DNA of 64,000 bases. It comes from Oscillospiraceae bacterium (lineage in GTDB: Bacteria; Bacillota; Clostridia; Oscillospirales; Acutalibacteraceae). This document shows, one piece after another, positions 8,715 through 17,511 of the stretch. The stretch spans positions 29,946 through 93,945 of the forward strand of contig SVQA01000010.1 of the NCBI GenBank assembly GCA_015065545.1, read 5' to 3'. The notes under the pieces were generated by a model. That model saw nothing but the letters and a program-made list of their open reading frames with translations. It was not told the origin of the DNA and did no database searches. The position numbers were made by a program, and so were the translations under genes. The stretch's first letter is position 1. Every line of letters starts with the position of its first letter.

Positions 8715-10286
8715 ATGCTTAAAGATATACTTGACGGCAAGCCTCATATTCAGAAGCATCTGTTTGAAAAGGGCTATCTCATAACCGATGCCGAAATAAA
8801 GAATACAACCGAATATCCCTTTTACAACAATTGGAATAAAACCCGTATCGGCAACTTTGAATTCTGGGTATACAACGGTGTAAAACTTTTCACCTGCGAA
8901 TCAGAAGCAGGTACAGTTTTTCTCATCGGACATGCATACAATCCCTACACAATGGATTGGGATGAAAATGTAATTCTCAAAAAAATTTCTCTTGCATATC
9001 CCGAAAATAAGCACCTTGATATTATCGATGAGCTTACAGGCGTGTTTATTGCAGGAATCGTAACCGCTGAAAGTATGGAATTCCTGCTGGATGCCTCGGG
9101 TATGCAGTATGGATGCTACGGCACCGTAGAGGGTAAACATTATATTTCTTCTCACATGAGACTCATAGGTGATATCTGTGACCTTAAAACCACCCCCTAT
9201 GTAGACAAGCTTGTTCACTACAAATGGTATCACTTTATGATGGGTAACTATATGCCCGGAGACATCACCTGTTACTCCGAGCTTAAGCGAATCATTCCCA
9301 ATACTTACGTCAGACTCAAAAATAGTGAGTACTCTGTCAAGAGATTCTATCCTTCCCGAGAGATTGAGATGTGCAAATCCGATGAAGAGTACGAACAGGT
9401 TATAGACGAAGCTGCACGTATTCTTAAGAATAATATGAAGCTTGTCCCCATGAAATGGAAGCGACCCGCAATTTCTCTCACCGGCGGTATTGACAGCAAC
9501 ACCACCTTTGCCGCAACAAACGGCTGCTATGACAAATATACTACCTTCAGCTATGTTGCAATGGACAGAGAAGCTGTTGACGCAGAAAAAGCAAGGGAAA
9601 TAAGCGAAAATTTCAATGTTCTTCATAAAACCTACAATGTTCCTCCAAAAAATGAGGATATTCCCGATTTTGAAATTTATAAAAAAATATTTGACTATAA
9701 TCAGGGCGACATCGGTGCATCCAAGGATGACGACGCAAGAAAGAAAATCACACTTATTCAGAGTGACGTCTGCGATGTAGAGGTTAAATCCTGGATTTCC
9801 GAAACTATCCGCGCCTATGCCTATAAATACTTCGGCAGAAAGAAATTCCCCAAAAGGCTCAAAGCCAGAAACTACACTTCTCTTTACAAAATTTTCTTTA
9901 TGAAGAGAACACTCGTGTGGGAAACAGACAAGCATTTCAAAGCATATTTCAAGAATACACAGCTTAAAGAACATCTTTTCAATTATGACGAAAGTGACTT
10001 CTTTGTGTGGGAAATGATGCACGGCGGTAAATGTGGCCTTAATATCGGCGTAATGAAATCCTGCTTTGACATCACTATTCCTTATAACAACAGAAAACTT
10101 TTGGATCTGCTTTTAAGAGTTCCTTTAAAGTACAGAATTTCTGACAAACATCATTTGGACCTCAAGAAACTTATGAATCAAAAACTTTTTGATATGAATA
10201 TCCGTGTTGTAAATCTAAACGAAACATCCAGACGAAAGAAATTCGCAAACTTTTACTACACGGTTAATTCATTCCTACCATTTTAA
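8715..10286 (+). CDS. Asparagine-synthetase-like amidotransferase without the glutaminase Cys
   Basis: The protein has the ATP-pyrophosphatase loop of asparagine synthetases (LTGGIDSN, T256 to S261), so it should adenylate a carboxylate and transfer ammonia or an amine. It is 523 residues long. It does not begin with Met-Cys as true glutamine-dependent AsnB enzymes do, so the glutaminase half is probably inactive or another nitrogen donor is used. It lies between the uronate-forming dehydrogenase and the C4 epimerase. Homologues in O-antigen loci (WbpS-type) are thought to amidate uronic acids; by position I infer amidation of the uronic acid made here. The start has an AGGTGG site. Confidence 0.78.
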   Translation: MLKDILDGKPHIQKHLFEKGYLITDAEIKNTTEYPFYNNWNKTRIGNFEFWVYNGVKLFTCESEAGTVFLIGHAYNPYTMDWDENVILKKISLAYPENKHLDIIDELTGVFIAGIVTAESMEFLLDASGMQYGCYGTVEGKHYISSHMRLIGDICDLKTTPYVDKLVHYKWYHFMMGNYMPGDITCYSELKRIIPNTYVRLKNSEYSVKRFYPSREIEMCKSDEEYEQVIDEAARILKNNMKLVPMKWKRPAISLTGGIDSNTTFAATNGCYDKYTTFSYVAMDREAVDAEKAREISENFNVLHKTYNVPPKNEDIPDFEIYKKIFDYNQGDIGASKDDDARKKITLIQSDVCDVEVKSWISETIRAYAYKYFGRKKFPKRLKARNYTSLYKIFFMKRTLVWETDKHFKAYFKNTQLKEHLFNYDESDFFVWEMMHGGKCGLNIGVMKSCFDITIPYNNRKLLDLLLRVPLKYRISDKHHLDLKKLMNQKLFDMNIRVVNLNETSRRKKFANFYYTVNSFLPF

Positions 10287-10300
10287 CGGAGGTATATGCT

Positions 10301-11275
10301 ATGGGCTACAAACATCTTAAATTCCCTGAAAATTCAGTTTTCCTTGTAACAGGCGGTGCAGGTTTTATCGGCTCTAATCTGTGCGAGGCTATACTTGATA
10401 TGGGCTATACAGTACGCTGTCTGGACAACCTCTCAACAGGCAAAAGAACCAATATGGACGGCTTCATTGATAACCCTCGCTTTACATTTATAGAGGGTGA
10501 CATCCGTGACCTTGACACCTGTATGAAGGCTTGCGAGGGTGCTGACTTCGTTCTCAATCAGGCGGCTTGGGGCTCTGTTCCCCGCTCTATCGAGATGCCC
10601 CTGCTCTATGAAGACATCAACATCGGCGGTACTCTTAATATGATGGAAGCCGCAAGACAGCAGGGTGTTAAGAAGTTCGTATATGCTTCCTCCTCCTCTG
10701 TTTACGGCGACGAGCCCAATCTCCCCAAAAAAGAAGGCAGAGAAGGCAACCTTCTCTCCCCTTATGCTCTTACAAAGAGAGTGGACGAAGAATACGGCAA
10801 GCTGTACAAGAAGCTCTATGGACTTGACACCTACGGAATGCGTTACTTTAACGTATTCGGCAGACGTCAGGACCCTGATGGTGCTTATGCTGCAGTTATT
10901 CCCAAATTTATAAAACAGCTCTTAAAAGGTGAGGTTCCTACCATAAACGGTGACGGAAAACAGTCACGAGATTTCACATACATCGAGAATGTTATCGAGG
11001 CAAACCTCAAGGCTTGTCTTGCATCCTCCGAGGCTGCAGGTGAAGCTTTCAATGTAGCATACGGCGGCAGAGAATATCTTATCGATATTTATTACGGACT
11101 CACAAAGGCTCTCGGCAAGAATGTAGAGCCCAACTTTGGTCCTGACAGAGCAGGCGACATCAAGCACTCCAATGCTGATATCTCCAAGGCAAAAGAGCTT
11201 CTTGGCTACGACCCTGAGTTTAGCTTTGAGCGTGGCATCGCCCTTGCAATAGAATGGTATAAGGAGAATCTCTGA
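10301..11275 (+). CDS. UDP-HexNAc C4 epimerase (WbpP/TviC-like SDR)
   Basis: This is an extended short-chain dehydrogenase that should interconvert UDP-GlcNAc and UDP-GalNAc, or their uronic acids, by C4 oxidation and reduction. The NAD motif TGGAGFIGSN is near the N terminus. The catalytic SSS then YALTK motif gives Tyr155 and Lys159. The extra N-terminal stretch before the glycine-rich loop and the sequence LDNLSTGKRTN are typical of the WbpP/TviC branch. The length of 324 fits. It pairs functionally with the dehydrogenase at 7375. Its stop overlaps the next start as TGATG, which implies translational coupling. Confidence 0.9.
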   Translation: MGYKHLKFPENSVFLVTGGAGFIGSNLCEAILDMGYTVRCLDNLSTGKRTNMDGFIDNPRFTFIEGDIRDLDTCMKACEGADFVLNQAAWGSVPRSIEMPLLYEDINIGGTLNMMEAARQQGVKKFVYASSSSVYGDEPNLPKKEGREGNLLSPYALTKRVDEEYGKLYKKLYGLDTYGMRYFNVFGRRQDPDGAYAAVIPKFIKQLLKGEVPTINGDGKQSRDFTYIENVIEANLKACLASSEAAGEAFNVAYGGREYLIDIYYGLTKALGKNVEPNFGPDRAGDIKHSNADISKAKELLGYDPEFSFERGIALAIEWYKENL

Positions 11276-12267
11276 TGTTTCTTAGAAAAATAAAAAATGC
11301 TCTCTCCAACATAGGCGGAAGCGGAAGTTCAATGGAAATGCTTTATTATCGCTTAAAATACGGTCTGGCTTCCTTCCTCGGCTTTATCTGGAGCGAAGAG
11401 CATTATGCAAAGTGGTTTTATCATTTATATACAGGTAAAGACCTGGACCTTGACAATCCTAAAACCTTTGACCAAAAACTCTGGTGGCTTAAGCTCAACA
11501 ACAGAGATCCAAAGCTCACACAGTGTTCTGACAAAATTGCAGTCAGAGAATATGTAAAAGAGTGCGGATATGAGGATATACTTATTCCTCAGCTTGATAC
11601 CTTCACCTCAACAAAAGATTTGGATTTTCTGAAATTTAATGTTGAGATTGTCGCAAAGTGTAACCACAATTCCGGCGGACATGTTTTCTATAACCCTAAG
11701 AATCCCCTCTCTAAAAAAGAAATCGGTACCGCAAAGAAAAGATTAAAATTCATCCTCAAAAGAAACGCATCCGTACTTTCAAGAGAATGGAACTATAAAA
11801 ACATCTCCCCGAAAATTGTAGTAGAAGAAGTAATCCGTACAAAATCCGGTGAACTTCCTCTGGACTATAAATTTATGTGTTTTAACGGCGAACCTAAAAT
11901 GCTGTTTTTGGATTTGGGTGTAATCAACCCCGACAGTTCTTACAATCATGATTACCCCCGAAACATTTATGATATGGATTTCAACCTGTTACCGGTTTTC
12001 GAAACCAGACCAAACGCGGATTTCCCTGTAGAAAAGCCTGAAAACTTTGAAAAAATGGTTGAAATTGCACGTACTTTATCTCAGCCCTTCGCCCACTGTC
12101 GTGTTGACCTTTACAATGTCGACGGAAAAATTTACTTTGGCGAGATTACCTTCTATCATGGTGGCGGATGCAACAAAATCGAACCAGAAGAATGGGATCT
12201 TAGAATGGGAAAATGGATTGATATTAACAATCCTAAAATTGTAATGAAAAGCAAAAAACAAAAGTAA
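11275..12267 (+). CDS. TupA-like ATP-grasp protein, copy 1
   Basis: The protein resembles the TupA family, named for the teichuronopeptide synthesis gene of alkaliphilic Bacillus, whose members have an ATP-grasp fold and are thought to join amino acids or similar groups to cell-surface glycans. Visible signatures are FDQKLWWLKLNNRDP, CSDKIAVREYV, DYKFMCFNGEPK, and the metal/ATP site CRVDLYN then FGEITFYHGGG. The length is 330 residues. The reaction of the family is poorly known. A second copy, sharing the DYKFMCFNGEPK block, lies two genes downstream with a GT2 between them. Confidence 0.85.
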   Translation: MFLRKIKNALSNIGGSGSSMEMLYYRLKYGLASFLGFIWSEEHYAKWFYHLYTGKDLDLDNPKTFDQKLWWLKLNNRDPKLTQCSDKIAVREYVKECGYEDILIPQLDTFTSTKDLDFLKFNVEIVAKCNHNSGGHVFYNPKNPLSKKEIGTAKKRLKFILKRNASVLSREWNYKNISPKIVVEEVIRTKSGELPLDYKFMCFNGEPKMLFLDLGVINPDSSYNHDYPRNIYDMDFNLLPVFETRPNADFPVEKPENFEKMVEIARTLSQPFAHCRVDLYNVDGKIYFGEITFYHGGGCNKIEPEEWDLRMGKWIDINNPKIVMKSKKQK

Positions 12268-12279
12268 GCATTATATAAT

Positions 12280-13116
12280 ATGAAAAAAGATTTAATTTCT
12301 GTAATTATGGCAGTTTATAATTGTGCTCCTACTGTGCAAGAGGCAATAGACTCCATAATCAACCAAACTTACGCAAATTGGGAATTTATAATCTGTGATG
12401 ACTGTTCAACTGATAACACACTTGAAATAGTCAAAGAATACGAGGAAAAGTATCCCGACAAATTCAAGGTTATCCGGAATGATGTAAACTCCAAGCTTTC
12501 CTTTTCTCTTAATCATTGCCTTAAATATGCACAGGGTGAATTCATCGCCCGTATGGACGGTGACGATATTTCTCGCAGTGACAGATTCGAAAAACAAGTA
12601 AAGTATCTCAGAGAGCATCCGGACATTGATCTTGTCAGTACTCTTGTACAACGTTTTGAAGGCGATAAGCTTGCTGACATTATAAAAAAGCCCGAATTTC
12701 CCGACAAATACACACAACGTTCTCAGGTCGCCTTTAACCACGCAACTATAATGACCTACAAATATGTCTATGATAAATGTGGCGGATATACTGTTTCCAA
12801 AAGAACAGTAAGGGCACAAGACTACGATTTGTGGTTCAGATTTTTTTACCACGATTTCAAGGGTATTAATATGCAGGAGCCTCTGTATCTTATGAGAGAA
12901 GATATGAGCGCCATAAAGCGCAGAACTTTTATGGTGCGTTTCCATGCACACCGCACTACAATCAAGGGATTCAGACTGCTCAAATACCCCTTAAGATGGT
13001 ACATAAAACCCACACTTCAATTCATAGGCAAGAGTCTGGTACCGGGCTTCATTGTCTATAAATACAGACAGATTCAAGCAAGAAAAGCAAAAAACTCTAC
13101 AAAGGAGTCTACGTGA
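12280..13116 (+). CDS. Glycosyltransferase family 2
   Basis: A GT-A inverting glycosyltransferase predicted to add a sugar to the repeat unit. It opens with SVIMAVYNCAPTVQEAIDSI, and the metal-binding region is seen as ARMDGDD. The acceptor part holds NHATIMTYK and QDYDLWFRF. It is 278 residues long, at the short end for the family. There is no clear ribosome site before the ATG, so translation may depend on coupling to the preceding gene 12 bases away. The last bases overlap the start of the next gene. Confidence 0.88.
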   Translation: MKKDLISVIMAVYNCAPTVQEAIDSIINQTYANWEFIICDDCSTDNTLEIVKEYEEKYPDKFKVIRNDVNSKLSFSLNHCLKYAQGEFIARMDGDDISRSDRFEKQVKYLREHPDIDLVSTLVQRFEGDKLADIIKKPEFPDKYTQRSQVAFNHATIMTYKYVYDKCGGYTVSKRTVRAQDYDLWFRFFYHDFKGINMQEPLYLMREDMSAIKRRTFMVRFHAHRTTIKGFRLLKYPLRWYIKPTLQFIGKSLVPGFIVYKYRQIQARKAKNSTKEST

Positions 13117-14099
13117 TGTCTAAAATCTATGAAAGCTTAAGAAATATCGGTCGTAAAATGCAAAAGTCTGATGCAGGTAATTGGTTTTTCAATAAAGTGC
13201 GTATCCGCATGGGCAAGAGAAATGAAAAGAAATACAATGATTTTGAATACCTCACAAATGAATATATCCGCAGAACAGGTGAAGAAATCAATCTTGTAAA
13301 TCCTCAGCGCTATTCTGAAAAACTCCAGTGGCTCAAGCTCTTCTACAGAAACGATGCTATGCCCATCTGCTCCGATAAATACCTTGTTCGTGAATATATA
13401 GAGAAAAAAGGCTACGGACATCTGCTCAACAATCTCCTTTTTGTATATGATAACGGTAAGGATATAAACCCCAAGGAACTTCCCGAACGCTTTGCTATGA
13501 AGACAAACCACGGCTCCAGCTGGAACCTCATCTGCACTGACAAGAGCAAAGTAAACTGGTTCTGGTGGAAAAGAATTTTCAACTGCTGGCTCAAGAGGAA
13601 CCTCTACACCTTCGGCAGAGAATGGAACTATCAGCATATTGACCGCAAAATTATCGTTGAAGAATACCTTGATCACTCACCTCTGGTTGACTATAAGTTC
13701 ATGTGCTTCAATGGTGAGCCCAAGTATTTGCAAATTAACCATGATATTAATGGAAAGCACTTTGTTGACTTTCTTGACATAAATTGGGAGAAAAAAGATT
13801 TTACATACACAAACTATGAAAAATCAGATATTCTTGTAGAAAAGCCCGAACAATTTGAAGAAATGAAAAAAATCGCCAGAGATCTGGCACAAGATTTCCC
13901 CTATGTGCGAGTAGATTTTTACAACTTCGACGGCAGAATTATATTTGGTGAGCTTACCTTCTTCCCCGGTGGCGGATTCCAGTATCCCACCCCTGTGGAA
14001 TATGACTATATCCTTGGCAAAGAACTTACTCTTCCCAAGCCTAATTTCAATCACGAACTTTATAAAAAATTAGTAGAAGCCGAAAAGAACAAAACATAA
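13116..14099 (+). CDS. TupA-like ATP-grasp protein, copy 2
   Basis: This is the paralogue of the gene at 11275, with the same block order: YSEKLQWLKLFYRND, CSDKYLVREYI, FAMKTNHGSSWN, DYKFMCFNGEPK, VRVDFYNFDGR and FGELTFFPGGG. It has 327 residues from the ATG at 13116; a GTG three bases earlier is in frame, but AAAGGAG suits the ATG better. The start overlaps the preceding stop. The two copies are clearly divergent, so they probably act on different acceptors or donors rather than being a recent duplication. The exact ligation reaction is unknown. Confidence 0.85.
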   Translation: MSKIYESLRNIGRKMQKSDAGNWFFNKVRIRMGKRNEKKYNDFEYLTNEYIRRTGEEINLVNPQRYSEKLQWLKLFYRNDAMPICSDKYLVREYIEKKGYGHLLNNLLFVYDNGKDINPKELPERFAMKTNHGSSWNLICTDKSKVNWFWWKRIFNCWLKRNLYTFGREWNYQHIDRKIIVEEYLDHSPLVDYKFMCFNGEPKYLQINHDINGKHFVDFLDINWEKKDFTYTNYEKSDILVEKPEQFEEMKKIARDLAQDFPYVRVDFYNFDGRIIFGELTFFPGGGFQYPTPVEYDYILGKELTLPKPNFNHELYKKLVEAEKNKT

Positions 14100-14145
14100 A
14101 AAATTCACATACAACTCATAAAAAAGAAGAAAGGAGGCGCATATC

Positions 14146-15255
14146 GTGAAGGTACTGCTTATTACAGCCTTGGTAGCCGGTATTTTTGCAGCTCTAGCAA
14201 GCAACCAATACATCCACACAACAAACCTACAAGCTTCAAATAAAAGTAACAAAAAGAATTTGACAACCTACTATGTTTTTGTATTCCTCTGTGTCGCAAC
14301 CTTAGCTGTGGTCGCAGGACTCAGATACTATGTAGGCACAGACTTTGGCGGCTATTACAGAGGATACCCTAAGTGGGAAATGTCTTTTGGCGAAAGATGG
14401 AGAACTTGGAATGAACCGGGACTATCTACAATCGCAAAACTCCTTTATCCCATATCTCAAGATGGCGCCGCCTTTATTTTAGTTATCGCTTGTCTTACTG
14501 TAAGTCTTTTTGTTTTTACAATTGCAAAAAACACAGATACATTTTTCTTCAGTACAGTTCTATATATATGTCTCAGTTGGGTAGGCTGCTTTAACGGCGT
14601 ACGTCAGTTCCTTGCTGCAGCAATACTTTTTGCAGGCCACAGACTTATTTTTGACAGAAAATTCCTTAAATTCTGCATTGTAGTATTCATAGCTGCATCC
14701 TTCCATATTACAGCACTAATTATGCTGCCTATGTACTTCTTAATAACAAAAGTCCTTGACCTTAAAAAAATTGTTTTGATACTTGTAGCAGGTATTGCTA
14801 TGATCTACTCCTATGACTTTTTATTCGAAATTCTGGGAGTTTTAAAAGACAGTGAAACCGGCGGTGCTGATACGATCTACGCTCAAAACAGCATTCACTC
14901 TTTACGAATACTCATCGCCTTTGCTCCTATTGCACTGTATTTCTTCCTTCTCTTCCAAGAAAAGGGCTTTACCGGTACAGAGAATTTCTATGTCGGATTC
15001 ATCTTTGTTCAAGCAGCAACTATTCTGGGAACATCAAACAGCGCTTATCTGAATCGAGTACACATTTATTTTACACCCTTCGTTTGTATAGGTCTTAGTC
15101 TTTTAGTACAAAAATTTCCGAAAAATCAACAATTCATACTAAAAGCCATCATACTAGTGCTATACTTAATAGTTTGGGTATATATAGATATAAAAGATAT
15201 AAATTGGATGTGGGTGTTCAACCGTGATGGTGCCTACATCAACAGTTATGCATAA
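14146..15255 (+). CDS. EpsG/Wzy-type polysaccharide polymerase
   Basis: A polytopic membrane protein of 369 residues with about ten hydrophobic segments, predicted to polymerise repeat units on the outer face of the membrane. The family signature is the stretch VAGLRYYVGTDFGGYYRGY early in the protein and GCFNGVRQFLAAAI in the middle, as in EpsG-type polymerases. It starts with GTG behind a perfect AAAGGAGG. Base composition becomes visibly more AT-rich here than in the flanking sugar-nucleotide genes. It is the polymerase partner of the flippase at 18526. The second operon has its own polymerase at 37743. Confidence 0.85.
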   Translation: MKVLLITALVAGIFAALASNQYIHTTNLQASNKSNKKNLTTYYVFVFLCVATLAVVAGLRYYVGTDFGGYYRGYPKWEMSFGERWRTWNEPGLSTIAKLLYPISQDGAAFILVIACLTVSLFVFTIAKNTDTFFFSTVLYICLSWVGCFNGVRQFLAAAILFAGHRLIFDRKFLKFCIVVFIAASFHITALIMLPMYFLITKVLDLKKIVLILVAGIAMIYSYDFLFEILGVLKDSETGGADTIYAQNSIHSLRILIAFAPIALYFFLLFQEKGFTGTENFYVGFIFVQAATILGTSNSAYLNRVHIYFTPFVCIGLSLLVQKFPKNQQFILKAIILVLYLIVWVYIDIKDINWMWVFNRDGAYINSYA

Positions 15256-15281
15256 TTTTAGTTATCAATCAGGAGTATTAT

Positions 15282-16466
15282 ATGAAAATAGGCATCATAA
15301 CTTTATCCGGTGGCGAAAACTACGGTTGCCATCTTCAGATGTACGCAGTTCTAAAAACATACGAAGAACTGGGATACACACCTATGCTCATTCCGGATAA
15401 CACTAACAATGGTATTAAGTTTTCATATCAGGAGAGAAGCCGACTCTCTAAGCTTACCCCTGCATATATTGCTGCTGTTTTGCGAGTAAGAACAAAACGT
15501 AAGTATCTTATTAAAAACCAAAGGGACAGACTTATCCCCTCTGTTGTGCGTAAAAAACGCAACGCAGCTCTTTATGCTAAAAGCAAAAACCTTCGCTCAG
15601 AAAATTTCAACGAGTTTCAGAACTCATATATAAAACAAACCGATTTTACTATCAATAAAGACAACATTCCAAACGATAAGCTTGCAGAGTTTGACTTTTT
15701 CTCTGTGGGCTCCGATCAGGTATGGAACCCTACCTATCCACAGGTATCGGAAGTCAAATTCCTCACCTTTGCAAAAAACAATCAAAAGCTTACCTTTGCT
15801 CCTTCCTTCGGAATTTCAGAGCTACCTGAATTTGTTAAAAAGTCCTATTCAGAATGGCTCAAGGAAATTCCTATGATTTCTGTCAGAGAAGAGCAAGGTG
15901 CAAAGCTCATAAAGGAACTTACAGGCAAGGAAGCAACAGTCATCTGTGACCCCACTATGACTGTGAAAAGAGAAGTCTGGAAGAACCTTGAAAAAAAGCC
16001 GAATTTCACCACAGACAAACCTTTTGCCGTTACTTATTTTCTCGGAAACGAGTCCAATAAATACCGCAGATATATATATAATATTGCGAAACAAAAAGGC
16101 CTTCAGGTTATCAATCTCTTTGATATAAGGGAACCCGACTATTATACCGCAGGTCCTGCAGAGTTTATCTACCTTATTCACCATGCAGATGCCGTATTTA
16201 CCGATTCATTCCATGCCGCAGTATTCTCTATTATTTTTCAAAAAGACTTTGTAGTTTTTGAACGTATTGAAGATGGTCGCTCTATGGGCTCAAGGCTCAA
16301 AACACTGCTTGATAAATTCAGTTTGTCCGACAGGATGTATAGTGTTATTTCAAAAATTGAGTTCACAAGCCCTAACTTTTCAAACACCGAAAAGCTGTTA
16401 GAAAAAGAACGCTTAAATGCCATAGAATTTCTGAAAAATTCCATCGAGTGTAATCTTAATAATTGA
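15282..16466 (+). CDS. Polysaccharide pyruvyl transferase family protein
   Basis: Members move enolpyruvate from phosphoenolpyruvate onto a hexose of the repeat unit to form a pyruvate ketal. The 394-residue protein opens with IGIITLSGGENYGCHLQMYA, and contains the family landmarks FFSVGSDQVWNPTY and a C-terminal DAVFTDSFHAAVFSIIF. The cytoplasmic location and family size fit. Pyruvylation would add negative charge to the polymer. A distant paralogue is encoded in the opposing operon at 35417. Confidence 0.88.
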   Translation: MKIGIITLSGGENYGCHLQMYAVLKTYEELGYTPMLIPDNTNNGIKFSYQERSRLSKLTPAYIAAVLRVRTKRKYLIKNQRDRLIPSVVRKKRNAALYAKSKNLRSENFNEFQNSYIKQTDFTINKDNIPNDKLAEFDFFSVGSDQVWNPTYPQVSEVKFLTFAKNNQKLTFAPSFGISELPEFVKKSYSEWLKEIPMISVREEQGAKLIKELTGKEATVICDPTMTVKREVWKNLEKKPNFTTDKPFAVTYFLGNESNKYRRYIYNIAKQKGLQVINLFDIREPDYYTAGPAEFIYLIHHADAVFTDSFHAAVFSIIFQKDFVVFERIEDGRSMGSRLKTLLDKFSLSDRMYSVISKIEFTSPNFSNTEKLLEKERLNAIEFLKNSIECNLNN

Positions 16467-16475
16467 GGTAAATTT

Positions 16476-17486
16476 ATGCCTGCTGTAAGTATTATAGTTC
16501 CTGTTTACAATGCTGAGAACTATCTTCACAAATGCATAGCTTCTATTCTGAATCAGAATTTTTCTGATTTTGAGCTTATTCTTGTCAATGACGGTTCCAA
16601 AGATAACGGCGGAAACATTTGCGATGAATATGCAAGAAGTGACAATAGAATAAAGGTTATACACAAAGAAAATGGTGGGGTTTCTTCAGCCAGAAACCGA
16701 GGACTTGACGAAGCCTGTGGCAAATACATCATGTTTTGCGACAGCGATGATTACGTCAAAAAGGAATTCTGTTCACCTCTTTTAGAGCTTTCAGGCAACG
16801 AAGAGGACTGTCTCGTTTTTGGCGGAATCACAGAGCTTTGGGATAATAAATCAAAAGATAATCTCTGCCCCAAATTCCCTGAAGGAGAAACTATAACTCT
16901 TACCAACAGCGAATTCTGTGATCTTTTTGTTGATCTTAATCTTCATAATCAATTTACACTTATGAATATGCCTTATAATAAACTTTTTTCCAGAAGTGTA
17001 ATTGAAAAGCATAGTTTAAGATTTGACACTGATATAAATTATAACGAAGATTTTATATTTAATCTCTTATATCTGAGTAAGGTAAGTGCAGTAAAAATCT
17101 ACAATAAATCCATCTACAACTACTACAAAGATGCTCCCGGAAGTCTTTGCAAAAAATATGTAAAGAATATGATAGATATCTACCATTTAAAGGAAGATAT
17201 CCTGAAAAGTGTAATAACCGACAAGGCCACAAATCAAAATGATGCCAATATTGTTTGGTCCACCTTCGTTTTCAACGATACAAACCGAGCAATAAACAAT
17301 ACACTTTCTCCTTCTAATCCTGCAACAAAAAAAGAAAAAATCAAATATTGTAATAAACTTATCCGCGACAAAAGATTCCAAGCATCCATTAAGCACGCGA
17401 ATAAAACAGGATATAACAAATTTTATGTTTTTCTGCTTAGGTTTAAAAGCTATCGCTTGATACATCTTTTGCAAAAACTCTTTTAA
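16476..17486 (+). CDS. Glycosyltransferase family 2
   Basis: A 336-residue GT-A glycosyltransferase with SIIVPVYNAENYLHKCI at the N terminus, LVNDGSKDNGG for nucleotide binding, GGVSSARNRGLD and the metal-binding MFCDSDDYV. The C-terminal half is Lys/Asn-rich and AT-rich in its codons. TTGAGGTAAATTT precedes the ATG. It belongs to the run of transferases between the polymerase and the flippase. Donor sugar unknown. Confidence 0.88.
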   Translation: MPAVSIIVPVYNAENYLHKCIASILNQNFSDFELILVNDGSKDNGGNICDEYARSDNRIKVIHKENGGVSSARNRGLDEACGKYIMFCDSDDYVKKEFCSPLLELSGNEEDCLVFGGITELWDNKSKDNLCPKFPEGETITLTNSEFCDLFVDLNLHNQFTLMNMPYNKLFSRSVIEKHSLRFDTDINYNEDFIFNLLYLSKVSAVKIYNKSIYNYYKDAPGSLCKKYVKNMIDIYHLKEDILKSVITDKATNQNDANIVWSTFVFNDTNRAINNTLSPSNPATKKEKIKYCNKLIRDKRFQASIKHANKTGYNKFYVFLLRFKSYRLIHLLQKLF

Positions 17487-17511
17487 TCCACATTGCTTAT
17501 GAGGAATAGTT

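Noticed and set aside
8901..10022. Long minus-strand open frame opposite the asparagine-synthetase-like gene
   Set aside because: The plus-strand protein has clear motifs; the antisense translation has none and no start signals.
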